Positions 45,207-56,063 of a DNA stretch of 64,000 nt are shown in pieces. The translations under genes and the position numbers were made by a program. The notes under the pieces are model-generated. The model worked only from the letters and a program-made list of their open reading frames with translations. It had not been told where the DNA came from and did not search any database. The stretch covers positions 1 through 64,000 of the forward strand of contig BRYA01000266.1 of assembly GCA_030267965.1 (NCBI GenBank), read 5' to 3'. The stretch comes from Triparma columacea. Lineage: Eukaryota; Sar; Bolidophyceae; Parmales; Triparmaceae. The stretch's first letter is position 1, and each line of letters starts with the position of its first letter.

Positions 45207-46773
45207 TCAATCACTATTCTTTGCCATAATCCCTGCGTTTCCCATGATGTCGCTCAGCCTTCCCGTCCTCTTGGCTTCTTTGGGCTCCCTCTTCCCGTCG
45301 AAGTTCCTACCGCTCGCGTAACCTCCCTGCCTATCTGTAGGGTCGAGCTCGAAGGCCCTGGATCCTGCAGCCCTCTCCATCTTCCTCTTGGCCCTCCTCT
45401 CGTCCAGCTCCTTCCTTAACCAGAAGTCTGCAATGGCGAGCATCTTGGCGGGGTGGTTAGACTCCTTGAGCTGCTGGTAGTAGGGGAGCTCGTCGAGCTT
45501 CCCCTGCCATCCGCAGGTTCCCTTGTCAGTAAGGTACATGATGTCGGTCGGCCAGTCGTCGAGGCCATCAAAGATGTGGGTGGCATAGACGATGGTAGCG
45601 CCGCGGTCGTCAGTCTCTTTCTTCAGCCAGCGGAGAAGGTCCTGGCGGACGCAAACGTCCAGGCTAGTCGTGATCTCGTCGAGGAGGAGAATTTCGAAGG
45701 GCCTGATCAAGCCGAGAAGGAGCTGGACCCTGTCAAGGAGGGAGGGGATGGGATGGTTGAGGTGTTAGTTCATACTTGCTCTTCTTTCTGAAACCTCCCT
45801 CCCTCCTCTCCTCTCCTCTCCTTACCCACCCCCTCCCTCCCTCTCACCTCCTCCTCTGTCCATCGCTAAGCTCGTGCATTCTCCAGTTCAAATCAATCCC
45901 AAGCATGTCAACAATCTCGTCCCTCCTCTCAGGATACTGAGACTGAAGTTTTGTCATCATCCCGTGGACAGGGACGTCAGCCTGGAGAGGTACTCCACCA
46001 CCAGCGAACGCAACAGTCCTCATTCCCCAGTCACAGTCCAGGTAAGCACGGAAGAAGTTGAGCTTGGTATCGCGGAAAGCGTTCATGTTGCAAACGCGGA
46101 CCATGTCGTCAGATTTCGTGAGGTGGCGACCAGCGAGGATACGGAGGAGGGTGGACTAATGGAACAAAGTGAAAAGCAGAGTTGTTGCAGAGTTGGTTGC
46201 AATTGTGGGTTAGAATAATGCAATTAGCTTCGCTATTCGCAAGGGGGAAACTCCCCAATGCGACAAACTTCCCAATGTGGCAAACATTTCTCTCACCTTT
46301 CCCGAACCATTCGAACCTAAAAGAAGGCACCTGGCACCACGAGGTAGTGAGATGGAAAGGTTGTCAAGGATGTTTACTGGGTCTTCAGTGACAAAAGAGT
46401 TCCTAGAGGGGTAACTAAAGGTGAGATCCTGCGTGGGAAATGAGGACGAGGTGAGGAAAATGTTAAAACAATTGATCAGCATTGTCAAGCTTAGTCGGAA
46501 ACATGTACCACCACAAAAATTATCCATAGAGAGGATGGTGGAGCCCCTTCATCGCAAATTGAGACCAAGCATAGCACATTACTCACCTTGATCTCTATGC
46601 TGAGGTCGAAATCAGGAAGCTCGGGTAGATTTGCTGTGGGGTGCAATGGGTCGGATGAGTCATCAAGTGGGAGGTTTTTGGGAAATGGGTCTGTTCGCGA
46701 AATAGAACGGCAACATAGATTTGTAATCACTACGAATAGACGGCGATAAGAACTCACATTGCGTATAAGTCAT
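45207..46773 (-). CDS. CAF16: Soluble ABC ATPase, CAF16/ABCI type
   Basis: Five exons, the first only 16 nt (46773-46758, 46690-46587, 46428-46297, 46155-45848, 45729-45207), give 360 residues. Motifs are [18 protein letters not shown] (Walker A, split by an intron after GSGK), [13 protein letters not shown] (signature), [11 protein letters not shown] (Walker B) and [18 protein letters not shown] (switch His in the CAF16-specific context). There are no membrane helices. Yeast CAF16 associates with the CCR4-NOT transcription/mRNA-decay complex, and plant ABCI19-21 are cytosolic. The C-terminal 60 residues are basic and Gly/Arg-rich, longer than in yeast. Confidence 0.92.
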
Positions 46774-46972
46774 TCTGATTATTTAATAAGAAAATATTCT
46801 AAAATTGAAGGTTTTGTGAGAAAACCCAGGCACGTTCTTGAGAAATAAATGACACCACACAAGTTTGACGACACCAAAATCAACTGCGAAAACTAACACA
46901 GTGGGGCAGCATCTCAGCATTATTTGCTCCGCTTTTTAAAAGAATGTTTTGCAAACGCACACCTCTCTCTTT

Positions 46973-48087
46973 TTATATTGTTCCCTCTAATTCACTCACA
47001 ACCTCTCCGAGTTGCTTCTTGAGGAGCTTGGGAAGCCTCTTCTTCTTGTTCATGACGTACCAATCGTGGCAGGATCTAAGCACGGCCGAGTTGATGGAAT
47101 CTGGGAGGCGGTAGTAGAGCATGAAGGCTGCTATGCAGATCGCTGCACCTGCGACGATGATCGCCTTGAGTCGGTCCTTCGGTGCGGGGGCCCCGAGAGT
47201 CTCGTTGATTATGAAAGAAAAGGCAGCGTAAATGAGCATTGTGATTGCCTGCCTCGGTCCCCTCTCAAGCCAGTACTCCTTTGTCTTTCCATGATCGTGG
47301 CCCTTGTTAGTGAGGGCTTTTTTGTAGAGCCCGATGGCGTAAAGGGCAATGTCCCGCATGCTATCCTCAATTGTATCGTTGCTCTTAAGCGCGGCCTCAA
47401 GGTCGTCATCCGAATCAGCATCTGATTCAGCATCTGAGTCAGCTGCCACCTCCTTCGCTTTCCGTTGCAACGCAAAGCCAAAGCGTTCTTGATAGTCAAC
47501 TTTTAAGCAGCACCCGTACCCACACGCAGTGATTCTCCGATGTGTCATGGTCATTTCCTCCAAGTGATCCTGTACCCTTGACCTGTAAGTCTCCAAGAGA
47601 ACCTCAATCAAGTCTTCCTCAGTTTCCACAGTCTTCTTTTCAAGAGCAGTCAGAGCAGCATCAACAAGGTGATCAATTGCGAACTCGTGGAACTTGCAAC
47701 CGACGCTCATCTTATCCCTCTTCTTGATGTACTTCTTGAGGTATTTGCGGAAGTACATTCCAATGTAATATTTCGTGAAATACTGGGGAGGGTTAAGCGG
47801 CGTGAGGACGACCGGAAGGAGCGAAGCGAAGACCGATTGAATTAGTGAGCTGGATTTTTGCGACGAGCGTTAAATGGTATAGCCTTCGATGACGTCGCCT
47901 CGACCCCTCCTGCGATCTGTAGCCCTTCCCCCATCTCATGCGCCCATCTAATTCTCACCTTTCCCCTCCTGTATGCAAACCTTGTCCAAGGTTTTATGAT
48001 GTAGCGCTTCACCGGCATATAAACCATCTTGTTATGTTCTGCATACAATATGAGTTCGGGCGGTGTGGTGTGAGTATTGTTCCACAT
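46973..48087 (-). CDS. Unknown protein with two C-terminal membrane helices
   Basis: Two exons (48087-47959, 47782-46973) give 312 residues. The ATG at 48087 was chosen because the frame upstream has no ATG. The N-terminal half is basic and aromatic (YFTKYYIGMYFRKYLKKYIKK), followed by helical acidic sequence. Near the C-terminus two hydrophobic helices occur (QAITMLIYAAFSFIIN and AIIVAGAAICIAAFMLYY), then a short basic tail. No family is recognised. The protein would sit in a membrane as a hairpin with a large cytosolic domain. Confidence 0.65.
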
Positions 48088-48448
48088 TAAGGGTTGTGGA
48101 GGGACAGGGAGGGGAGTGACCAAACCAAATAACACTTGATCGCATTTTAAAAACCAAATCAACCGAGAAAACCACCTCTCATCCCATTTCAACGCCCCAA
48201 CAATCCCGGAACACCACTCCACGCATTAAAAAAATGTGTTAAAGTGACTGGCATCATGTCATGGACTTACTCAAAAGGGGAAATAGGACGTTGATTCGCA
48301 CGTAACTTTGTGAATCAGCAGTAAACTCCTGATTCCGGAAGATCTCACCCTTTTAAAACTTCCGAAGAGGACTTGGTAGTTGCTAAGACTATTCCACCTG
48401 AGTTTTGCAGGGTCATCAGGGCAAATTCATTTCGAAGGTTCTGGATTA
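48088..48448. other. Divergent intergenic region
   Basis: Between the starts of the two-TM protein (-) and the AFG1-like ATPase (+). It contains an open but ATG-less frame continuous with the minus-strand gene, so that gene could extend into it. Otherwise nothing is seen. Confidence 0.4.
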
Positions 48449-49944
48449 ATGCTCTTGTCAGCCCTGCGATTCACGACTCGACGCCTTCACAGCCATCGCA
48501 GCCTATCTACCGTACGATGTGACTATGATGCTATGGTCGAGAAGGGGATTATCAATGAGGATGAGCTCCAGGTCAAGGCCATCGAAAACTTGTCTGAGCT
48601 TCAACGGCAATTGCAGGTGCGTCGACGAAGATATTTCTCTTTCTTACCTCGCCTCCCCTCGCCTCACACTGTTTCTTTTCCCTTCAGGACCTTAGCGTGA
48701 AGAAACCAAAAGGTTGTTATTTGTTTGGCGGCGTGGGCTGCGGGAAGACGTTCATGATGGACCTCTTCTACGATAGTGCGCCTACGGTGAAGAAAAAGCG
48801 GATGCATTTCTCGAGCTTTATGCTTGAGATACACGACAGGATGGCAAAGAAGCAAAAACAGCGAGAGGAGCAGCTAAATTCAGGGTTCCTCTCCAGGGTG
48901 CTACCAAAAATCCACGACGACATTGGTGGTACAGCTGACTCCTCTACCGAGAGGTCCATATCACTCTTCGGCACGAAGATTGTTCTCTCTAGTGGAGTGG
49001 GGGAATACGGGGCCGTCGACATGGAAAACGAGGACCCTCTTCCCATCATAGCGAAGGAGATTGTCCAGTCCACTTTCCTCCTTTGCCTGGATGAATTCGA
49101 GGTCACAGACGTCGCGGATTCCTTTATCCTCGCGCGCCTCTTCACCGCTCTTTTTGACGAGGGCTTGGTACTCGTCGCCACCTCAAATCGCGCTCCGTCC
49201 AAACTTTACGAGGGTGGATTAAATAGACAGGTATTCCTTCCAACTATAGATGCAATTAACTCGTCGTGTACAGTCATATCTCTGGAGGACTCACCCACGG
49301 ACTATAGGGGACAGAAGAGTCGGTCTAATGTCGAGGCGAGGTTCGTTTTTGATTCCTCTTCATTGGACGAACTCTGGCATAAGAGGGTGGAGGCGGAAGA
49401 AGGGCCAATTGTACCCCCCCCAGCCTCCAAACTAGACTCAAATGGGGATCTTTCTCTCGCGACAAGGTCGGCCCGCATTCCCCTCCTATCTCCTCAATCC
49501 TCTCTTTGCAGGTTCACCTTCAAAGAGCTTTGCGAATCGGCTTCAGGAGGAACGTCGCCCATGGGTGCGGCAGAGTTTGCAATGTTGGCTTCTCACTTTT
49601 CCGCTATTTTCGTCACGGGCATACCAAACTTTAACAACGGAGGAGCCACGATTGATGGGCTTCGTAGATTCGTTCTATTCATTGACGCATGTTACGACAG
49701 CAGGTGCGAGGTGTATATTTCCACCGAAATGAAGAGCATAGGCGACATATGGGATCCTAAGATGGATATTGTTGATCCTCGGTCCATGAACGAGTTAGGA
49801 GATTTGCTCGGTTCAGCTATCGTCGTCCCGTGCGACACATTCACAAAATTCAGTCTCGATAGGACCGTGTCAAGGCTATTTGAGATGTCATCTGACGAGT
49901 ACATAAAAGAAAGCCTGGAGAGAACAATCGCTCGACATCAGTAA
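48449..49944 (+). CDS. AFG1L: AFG1/LACE1 (ZapE)-type mitochondrial AAA+ ATPase
   Basis: Two exons (48449-48616, 48688-49944) give 474 residues. The leader is short, basic and Ser/Arg-rich (TTRRLHSHRSLSTVRC), fitting mitochondrial import. The family sequence GCYLFGGVGCGKTFMMDLFY (Walker A, about residue 70) is followed by LLCLDEFEVTDVADSFIL (Walker B, about 190) and VATSNRAPSKLYEGGLNR. The C-terminal part has RFTFKELCE and FVLFIDACYDSRCEVYIS. AFG1 mediates turnover and quality control of mitochondrial proteins. The intron donor is GTGCGT. Stop codons of this gene and the convergent GGQ gene are 36 nt apart. Confidence 0.93.
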
Positions 49945-49980
49945 TACAACAACAGCAACAGCAACAGAAATCTGCTTCTT

Positions 49981-51336
49981 TTAGTCCTCCTCCCATTCTT
50001 TTTCTTCTTTCTTTCGCCTCCTCCTCGCGCTCCTTGCCTTGTTCCTTGCCTTTTTGCTCTTCTTCACTTCTCCTTTTACAGCACTTCTAGACTCGCCTCC
50101 GTGTAAAAACTCGTCTAGCTTCTCCCTTAAGAGTTTGCGTGCAATCTTCCTATTTTGCTCCAGGCTCCGAGTCTTTTGACATGACACACGAATATTTGTG
50201 GGCTTATGAAGAAGAACAACCTTAGATGCCGTCTTGTTAACTTTTTGTCCCCCACTTCCCCCACCTCGAACGAATGATTCGTCTATATCGTTTTCGTCGA
50301 GTGTAACCACCTCAATCATTCCTGCTTGCTGCATTGTAGGCAAAGTCTCACCAGCACTCGACTGCCGCTCGATCTCCATCGCCATCCGCAAATAAACCTC
50401 TCCGCCCCCCATCATCCTCTCTTCCTTAGCCAGAGCTGCCAGAGACGAAAGATACAAGGTGATGGACGGTGGGAAGTCTATCGAGCTGAGCATGTCCCTT
50501 GTGAAGGTCTCAAGCTCAATTTTTCTGAACGCCCCCCCCTTTTCAGCCATCATACCAGCTATATTCTGCAACGCTCCCTCCCAGGATTCCCACACGTCCT
50601 TGCCAGCCTCCAATGCCAATTTGAAGGACGCCTGCTCGACCTCCTTCCGCAATTCCATCCTTTTTCGATTTCTCTCCTCCTCCCACTCCTCGTACCCCCC
50701 AATAATTTCATAGATCGACTTCATGAGATCCACTTGTTCATCCCCCCTCCCCCACACGCACCTCTCCTTGTAGTAGATGGCTTGTATTCGGTGTTCAGGA
50801 ACTGCAAACACGAACTGCCTCTCGTTCCCACTGACCGAAGTGTTTTCCTTATCGAACGGCACCCTCTCGACCACATTGTCCACTCGATCATAAATGTCCA
50901 CCATGAATTCAGACTCGATAAGCCCGTGATCGAACTTTATCCTAGACAGCACTTCCGAGCACTTAGTCAACTTGACGCTGACCTTCGCAGTTTCATTATC
51001 TCCCTCCCCCCCCACTGACGTGCAGAATAAGCGCTTGTAACCATTTGTGTTGCGGTCCTTTAGATGATCGAGCCTCTTCGTAACAGACCTCTCCCCTCTC
51101 TTCATCATTGCAGCAAGCTCTGAGGGTGGCAACTTCCGGTTGTCATACAGTATTCTATCGTCCTCTACACTATAGGGCATGTACGACTTCTCGGGAAGGC
51201 TCAAGAAATGAGTGAAGGCTCGGCAAGCGGGCTGTCTCACCCTGATTCTAGTGAGAGGAAAAGCATGAGTCGTCGTCAAGATGATTGCCCTGGTAAACAT
51301 GGTAAAGTACACAAACATTGAATTCGATAATCTCAT
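49981..51336 (-). CDS. MJ1316 (RNA cyclic-end recognition) - GGQ release-factor fusion
   Basis: A single exon of 451 residues; the chosen ATG begins MRLSNSMFVY. The leader up to about residue 45 is hydrophobic/basic with THAFPLTRIR, suggesting plastid or mitochondrial import. Residues 55-105 look like a helix-turn-helix. Residues 126-205 match the MJ1316/DUF504 family: VLSRIKFDHGLIESEF, DRVDNVVERVPF, VPEHRIQAIYYK and VWGR. After a helical linker, residues 340-405 form the class I release-factor catalytic domain with GGGSGGQKVNKTASKVVLLH (GGQ at 362-364), then a Lys/Arg-rich tail as in ICT1/MTRFR rescue factors. GGQ hydrolyses peptidyl-tRNA; MJ1316 domains are predicted to sense 2',3'-cyclic-phosphate RNA ends. 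Confidence 0.88.
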   Translation of the reverse strand: MRLSNSMFVYFTMFTRAIILTTTHAFPLTRIRVRQPACRAFTHFLSLPEKSYMPYSVEDDRILYDNRKLPPSELAAMMKRGERSVTKRLDHLKDRNTNGYKRLFCTSVGGEGDNETAKVSVKLTKCSEVLSRIKFDHGLIESEFMVDIYDRVDNVVERVPFDKENTSVSGNERQFVFAVPEHRIQAIYYKERCVWGRGDEQVDLMKSIYEIIGGYEEWEEERNRKRMELRKEVEQASFKLALEAGKDVWESWEGALQNIAGMMAEKGGAFRKIELETFTRDMLSSIDFPPSITLYLSSLAALAKEERMMGGGEVYLRMAMEIERQSSAGETLPTMQQAGMIEVVTLDENDIDESFVRGGGSGGQKVNKTASKVVLLHKPTNIRVSCQKTRSLEQNRKIARKLLREKLDEFLHGGESRSAVKGEVKKSKKARNKARSARRRRKKEEKEWEED

Positions 51337-51457
51337 GAACGATGAAGTGAAGAGCAAATATTAAGCTCGGATAGGTCACTTGTTCACGAATGATTGTTAT
51401 GCGTGGTTTATTTTGGATTTTGGATGAGGCAAAAAATTATAAGTAAATTAATTTATA

Positions 51458-52155
51458 ATGGATAAGACGGGGGATTACCTCGACGTTGAGACGTATGAGC
51501 AAGCGCTCGATTTTTCAAACCTATTGAAGATGCTTAGTGATGCCCAATCCCAGGCCGATGAGAGTGAGTAGTGCATTGGACTTCATAGTAGTGCTTCGGA
51601 CTTCAGTGATAGAAGTGAATATAGACCGCTGGACACGTAGCGCATAGAAGACACCGTTGGATGAGGGCAACCTTGAAGTATCCTACGAAACTAGTATATC
51701 TTACCCCTTCCCCCTTCCTTCCAGCTGGGGCGGAGGAAGTCCTCGATGCTCTCCTTCGAATGTCTGCCACCTCGGACATTGCCTCCAGCTTGGTCGCATC
51801 GCTGGCCCTCTTCTCCTCCTGCTTGCACAGCTTTATGGAGGAGCCCTCCGTTGTAGAGGTCCTCTTGGCGCTTCTGAAAAACGTGTGCAAGCAGGATGGC
51901 TCCGCTGTGACGTTTTGCTCCCCTAGAAATGTGGCTCTCATCGTTCAGGCCATGACTGAACACGAGGAGGGCGAGGAGACTCTGATGGAGATGGGGTGCT
52001 TGCTCGTAGAAGTGTTGGCAAAGGGGAACGCGGAAGGGGCGAAAGCATTGATAGAAGGGGGGATCGAGGACAGGCTCAACAAGGCGTCGACTGTCATCAC
52101 GAATGTCAGGAACCAGAAGTACGTTGTTGCTGCTCAAGCTGCTCTTCAGGGGTAA
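51458..52155 (+). CDS. ARM/HEAT-like helical protein
   Basis: Two exons (51458-51563, 51725-52155) give 178 residues. The protein is almost all helical, with repeats of hydrophobic positions resembling armadillo/HEAT units: FMEEPSVVEVLLALLKNVC, NVALIVQAMTEHEEGEETLM and GCLLVEVLAKGNAEGAKALI. No enzyme motif is seen. It may be a small adaptor. It is divergent from the MJ1316-GGQ gene (121 nt between starts) and convergent with the kinesin (48 nt between stops). Confidence 0.75.
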
Positions 52156-52203
52156 TATAAAAGCTTACTATTTTTGAAATGAATCTTTAACACAGCCCGC
52201 TCT

Positions 52204-54588
52204 TTACGCAGACACTCCTGCGTAAGCCATCTTCCTCCTATTGGCCTTCTTAGCCATCTTCTCCAGGGTCTTTTGGTCGTGGGCATCATTCATCCCCTTC
52301 CAACCACCGACCTTGCCCTTCATCTTGAGGACTTCAGGAATGGCATCAGCGTCAACGTCGTCTTTAAATCTGTAGCTCTCCTGGTCGTTATCGACCGACT
52401 TTCCGAGTCCGTAAGCCGAGGCGTACCCTTTCCCGAAGCCAACTGCGCCTCCGTACTTGTCACCTCCGATCTCGCTCTCGAGCGTAGTCCCAGTGAGCTG
52501 GGCGCGTTCCTTCAAGAGATTATTCAGCTTTTCCCTCTCCTCCTCGGCACCTACGAGCACGGTGATCTTCTTGACCTCAACACCTCCGAATCCCATTGAC
52601 TCCATGGTGCCTTCCTCTGCGAGGGTGTCCTTCCTCTTCTCCTCGATAATCTCCCATCTTTCCTTGGCCTTGATCCCCGCCTCGGTCTCCTTAATTTGGA
52701 AGTCGATTTTGGCGATGAGCTCAGCGAGCATGTTTGCCCCGGTCCTTGCGGTCTTGGTAATTTTCCTGCACGCCTGCCCAAAGAGCAACGCTGAAGTGGT
52801 CTCAGCCGAATGTTTGGACTCCTGGGCAGCACAGACGATGACAGAGCTCTTGCTGTCCCCTCCGAGCCCAGACGACAGGAGCAGGGTAAGCTTGGAGTCG
52901 GAATAAGGAACGTAGTTGGACTCGGCGTTGTTGAGGCTCTTCACGCACTGCTTTAGGGCGAGAAGGCCCAGATTAATGTAGACAGCTTCGCGGAGGCGAT
53001 CAGACTGCTGGAACCCAGTAGAGAAGGGTGAAGGCGAGGGCGCCGATTCATCATCCGAGACGTGCGGCTCTTGAGCAGCAGGGGCTGCGGCCTCCTTCTT
53101 CAAAAAGCTACCTGCGGCCCCCATGGTCTCATCCTTGAGTACCTGGAGGTGGTTTGACTTTCCGACATTAACCTTACTCTTCTTGATCTGCTCGCAGCCG
53201 CCGAGATCGGCAAGAAAGAGCCTACTCTTGCAGCTAACGCCCGAGTCAAGGTTCTGCTGGTTCAGCTCAAGGATGAATAGCGAGTGGGCACGCGAACTTC
53301 TCTCGTTCATTGCTGTGCTCGCCTTTCTCTTGCAATCATCGCCCGTGGTTAGGCATTTCAGGACATCGTCCATGCAGCTGATCTGATAACTAGCTGCCCC
53401 AGACAGAACGTACTCTTGCGCGGCCACCTTGCTGTGACCGCAAGGGGCTCCTTCCCTCAGCAGATCGGTGACATCGTTTCCGTAAATCTCAACATAACTA
53501 ACTGTCAACCTGCTCTGCATGGGGATCTGGAGATGGTCCTTCCTATAATCTAGAGCCGTCAAGACCTCAGCACAGGCGCGCGGGACGATGCCCCTGTCCC
53601 CATTGTTCAGGGAGCCGCTGGGTCCGAACATGGTGAAGGTCTTTCCGGAGCCTGTCTGACCGTAAACCATGATGGTCGCATTGAAGCCATTGATAAAGTC
53701 CGCGATTAGTGGGCGAGCTGAGGAGTCGTACACGGTGGACTGGGACACCGTAGGAGACACGACGGCGTCAAACTCAAACTCCCTCAGCCCCTTGGTGGGA
53801 TCGACCATGACAACCCTGTCGTTCATTGGATCAATCTCGTGCACACCAGAGACGAGGTGCTCTTGGGCGGGTGCCGCCTGGGGCACCCCATTGTTCTCCT
53901 TGTTGGTGCCCTCCTCGCTGGACTCGATAGACTGCCACTTGTTTCCGAACCAGGCCCCCTCATGCTTGAGAACTTTTAGGACGTCACTTGTCTTCTTCAG
54001 CCTCCTGGACATCTTGATTAGCTGGATGCGCTGATGGAGGGGAAGGGTCACCTTGGCATTCTCCTCGCTGCCCTCACCCTCCGGCTCCTTCGGTTTGAAC
54101 CTCGCACTGACCGCTATGTTAAAATTCTCAGTGGTGCAAGGCTTGGCCTTCTGTCTCCAGAGGGGAAGGAGATGTTCATCCTCCTCACCGTTTTCCAACC
54201 CCGCGGCGTCTCCTTCGCCACCCCCTTCCCCGCTCATCCACAAGTCCTGCCTCTTCAGAAGCGCCAAAAACCTCTCCTTGTTGCCAGGTCCAGGGACGGG
54301 GTTCGAGTAAATCCCTCTTTCAATATGAAGCCTCTGCAGGTAGTGGCGGTAAGCTCCATTCGTGGTCAAAACCCCACTGATATACTTGCTCAGCACTAAA
54401 CACGACTGACGATCCTCGAAATTGGGACCACAAAAGTTTAGGATCTCAAAGAGGACTTCCTCAGGCTGTTATTAAGGGGGAAGGGGGGGGAGGAGGTTGA
54501 GGAAACGTCAACATGGCGCCAGATAGAGGCGAAACTAGCAACCGAAGAGACAACTCACCAAGTTTTCCGCGCTATGTCCTTGTCCCAT
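52204..54588 (-). CDS. Kinesin-like motor with N-terminal F-box
   Basis: Two exons (54588-54559, 54465-52204) give 763 residues. Exon 1 adds ten residues (MGQGHSAENL) that join in phase 0 to PEEVLFEILNFCGPNFEDR, a good F-box opening, ending near residue 55. The motor starts near residue 123 (FNIAVSARFKP). It carries an extra stretch of about 85 residues before VVMVDPTKGLREFEFDAV. GQTGSGKT lies at 279-286, followed by switch I NERSSRAHS and a divergent switch II LADLGGCEQIKKSK (normally DLAGSE). The end of the motor is SKLTLLLSSGLGG. The C-terminus is a short coiled region ending in basic residues. F-boxes bind SKP1 in SCF ubiquitin ligases. Confidence 0.85.
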
Positions 54589-54709
54589 ACTTGGGTGTTT
54601 CAAAACTTTGGTCTTGGTGGGACTTCTGGGAACGTCTTCGGAGTCCACTTTCCAAGACCAGATCGACCACGGCCACGGAGGAGGACAGCACTACTTATTC
54701 AAGTTGCAT

Positions 54710-55944
54710 ATGAATAAGATCTTTCTCACGTTAGTTGCAACTATGATGTTGCTAAGAACGAACGGTTTCGTCCCTATGGCCCGCCCTGCGTTCAAGCAGG
54801 TCTTCAGAGCAGCTACAATGGAGGCATCTACGACTGACTCCGACTTCGATGACTATAAATCCACCAAGTCCTTCTTCTTCCCCGGTCAGGGCGCCCAGGT
54901 CGTTGGGATGGCTAAGGAAGTTGTTGAGGAAGTAAGTATTTGAGCTGATATAAGTTGTTTTTCCAAGATAAAACAGGCTTTGAGGTGAAGGTGTCGATGA
55001 AAATGGCCTGTTTGATGTGGTGTTCTCCTCTGAAGTTCGTTTGCAAAAATCTCACCCCCCCCCCCCTCCCCCCCACTCCTTTCCCCCCTTCTCCCCAGTG
55101 CCCAGCTGCTGCAGACCTCTTCACTAAGGCCTCTGACATTCTTGGTTACGACCTCCTGGCTCGTTGCTCGGAGGGTCCTAAGGATCTGCTGGATTCCACC
55201 GAGGTTTCCCAGCCCGCAATCTTTGTCGCCTCCATGGCGGCTGTCGAGAAATACAAGATGGAGAACGGTGAGGCTTCAGTTGATGATGTGACTTGCGCCA
55301 TGGGCCTCTCCCTCGGGGAGTACTCCGCCCTCTGCTTCGCAGGTGCCATCAGCTTCGAGGATGGTGTGAAGATCACCAAGATCAGGGGCGAGGCGATGCA
55401 GGCTGCCAGCGACGCCGTTGACTCTGGTATGGTTTCCGTTATTGGTTTGGATTCGGCCAAGACCTCTGAACTCTGCAAGAAGGCCAGCGAGACTAGTGGC
55501 GAGAAGATTGCCATCGCCAACTACCTCTGCAACGGGAACTATGCCGTCAGCGGTAGCAAGAAGGCTTGCGAGGTCGTTGCCTCTATCGCCAAGCCTGACT
55601 TTGGGGCTCGAATGACTGTGCCCCTTGCCGTCGCCGGAGCCTTCCACACCGACTTCATGGAGCCCGCCGTTTCCAAGCTCGCCGACGTGCTCAAGGACGT
55701 AGACATCAAAAAACCCAGGATCCCCGTCATTTCCAACGTTGACGCCAAGCCTCACTCGGACCCTGAGGTTATCAAGAAGATTCTCACCACTCAGGTTACA
55801 AGCCCTGTCCTTTGGGAGAACACCATGGGAACTATCCTCGAGAGGGGCTTCGAGGAGGGCTTTGAGCTCGGACCCGGCAAGGTCGTCGCCGGGATCATGA
55901 AGAGGATTGACAAGAAAGCGTCAATCACCAATATTGTTGTCTAA
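54710..55944 (+). CDS. fabD: Malonyl-CoA:ACP transacylase, plastid
   Basis: Two exons (54710-54931, 55099-55944) give 355 residues. It loads malonyl groups onto acyl carrier protein for type II fatty acid synthesis in the plastid. The leader (MNKIFLTLVATMMLL, then NGFVPMARP) is a signal peptide followed by a Phe at the predicted cleavage site, as in secondary red plastids. The enzyme has FPGQGAQ (about residue 57), the catalytic serine in MGLSLGEYSAL (about 144), the catalytic histidine in AGAFHTDFM (about 256), and ELGPGKVVAGIMKRI near the end. It starts 121 nt from the divergent kinesin gene. Confidence 0.95.
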
Positions 55945-56063
55945 TTTGCGACGAATGAATGCCAGATTGCCAGATTTCGAGAACGTGAGAATTGAATGGA
56001 ACGGGAGAACGTGGATAGGAGTGAAAGGTTTATTTTTGAGAAGGAAAATTTTCCCTTTTCTGT

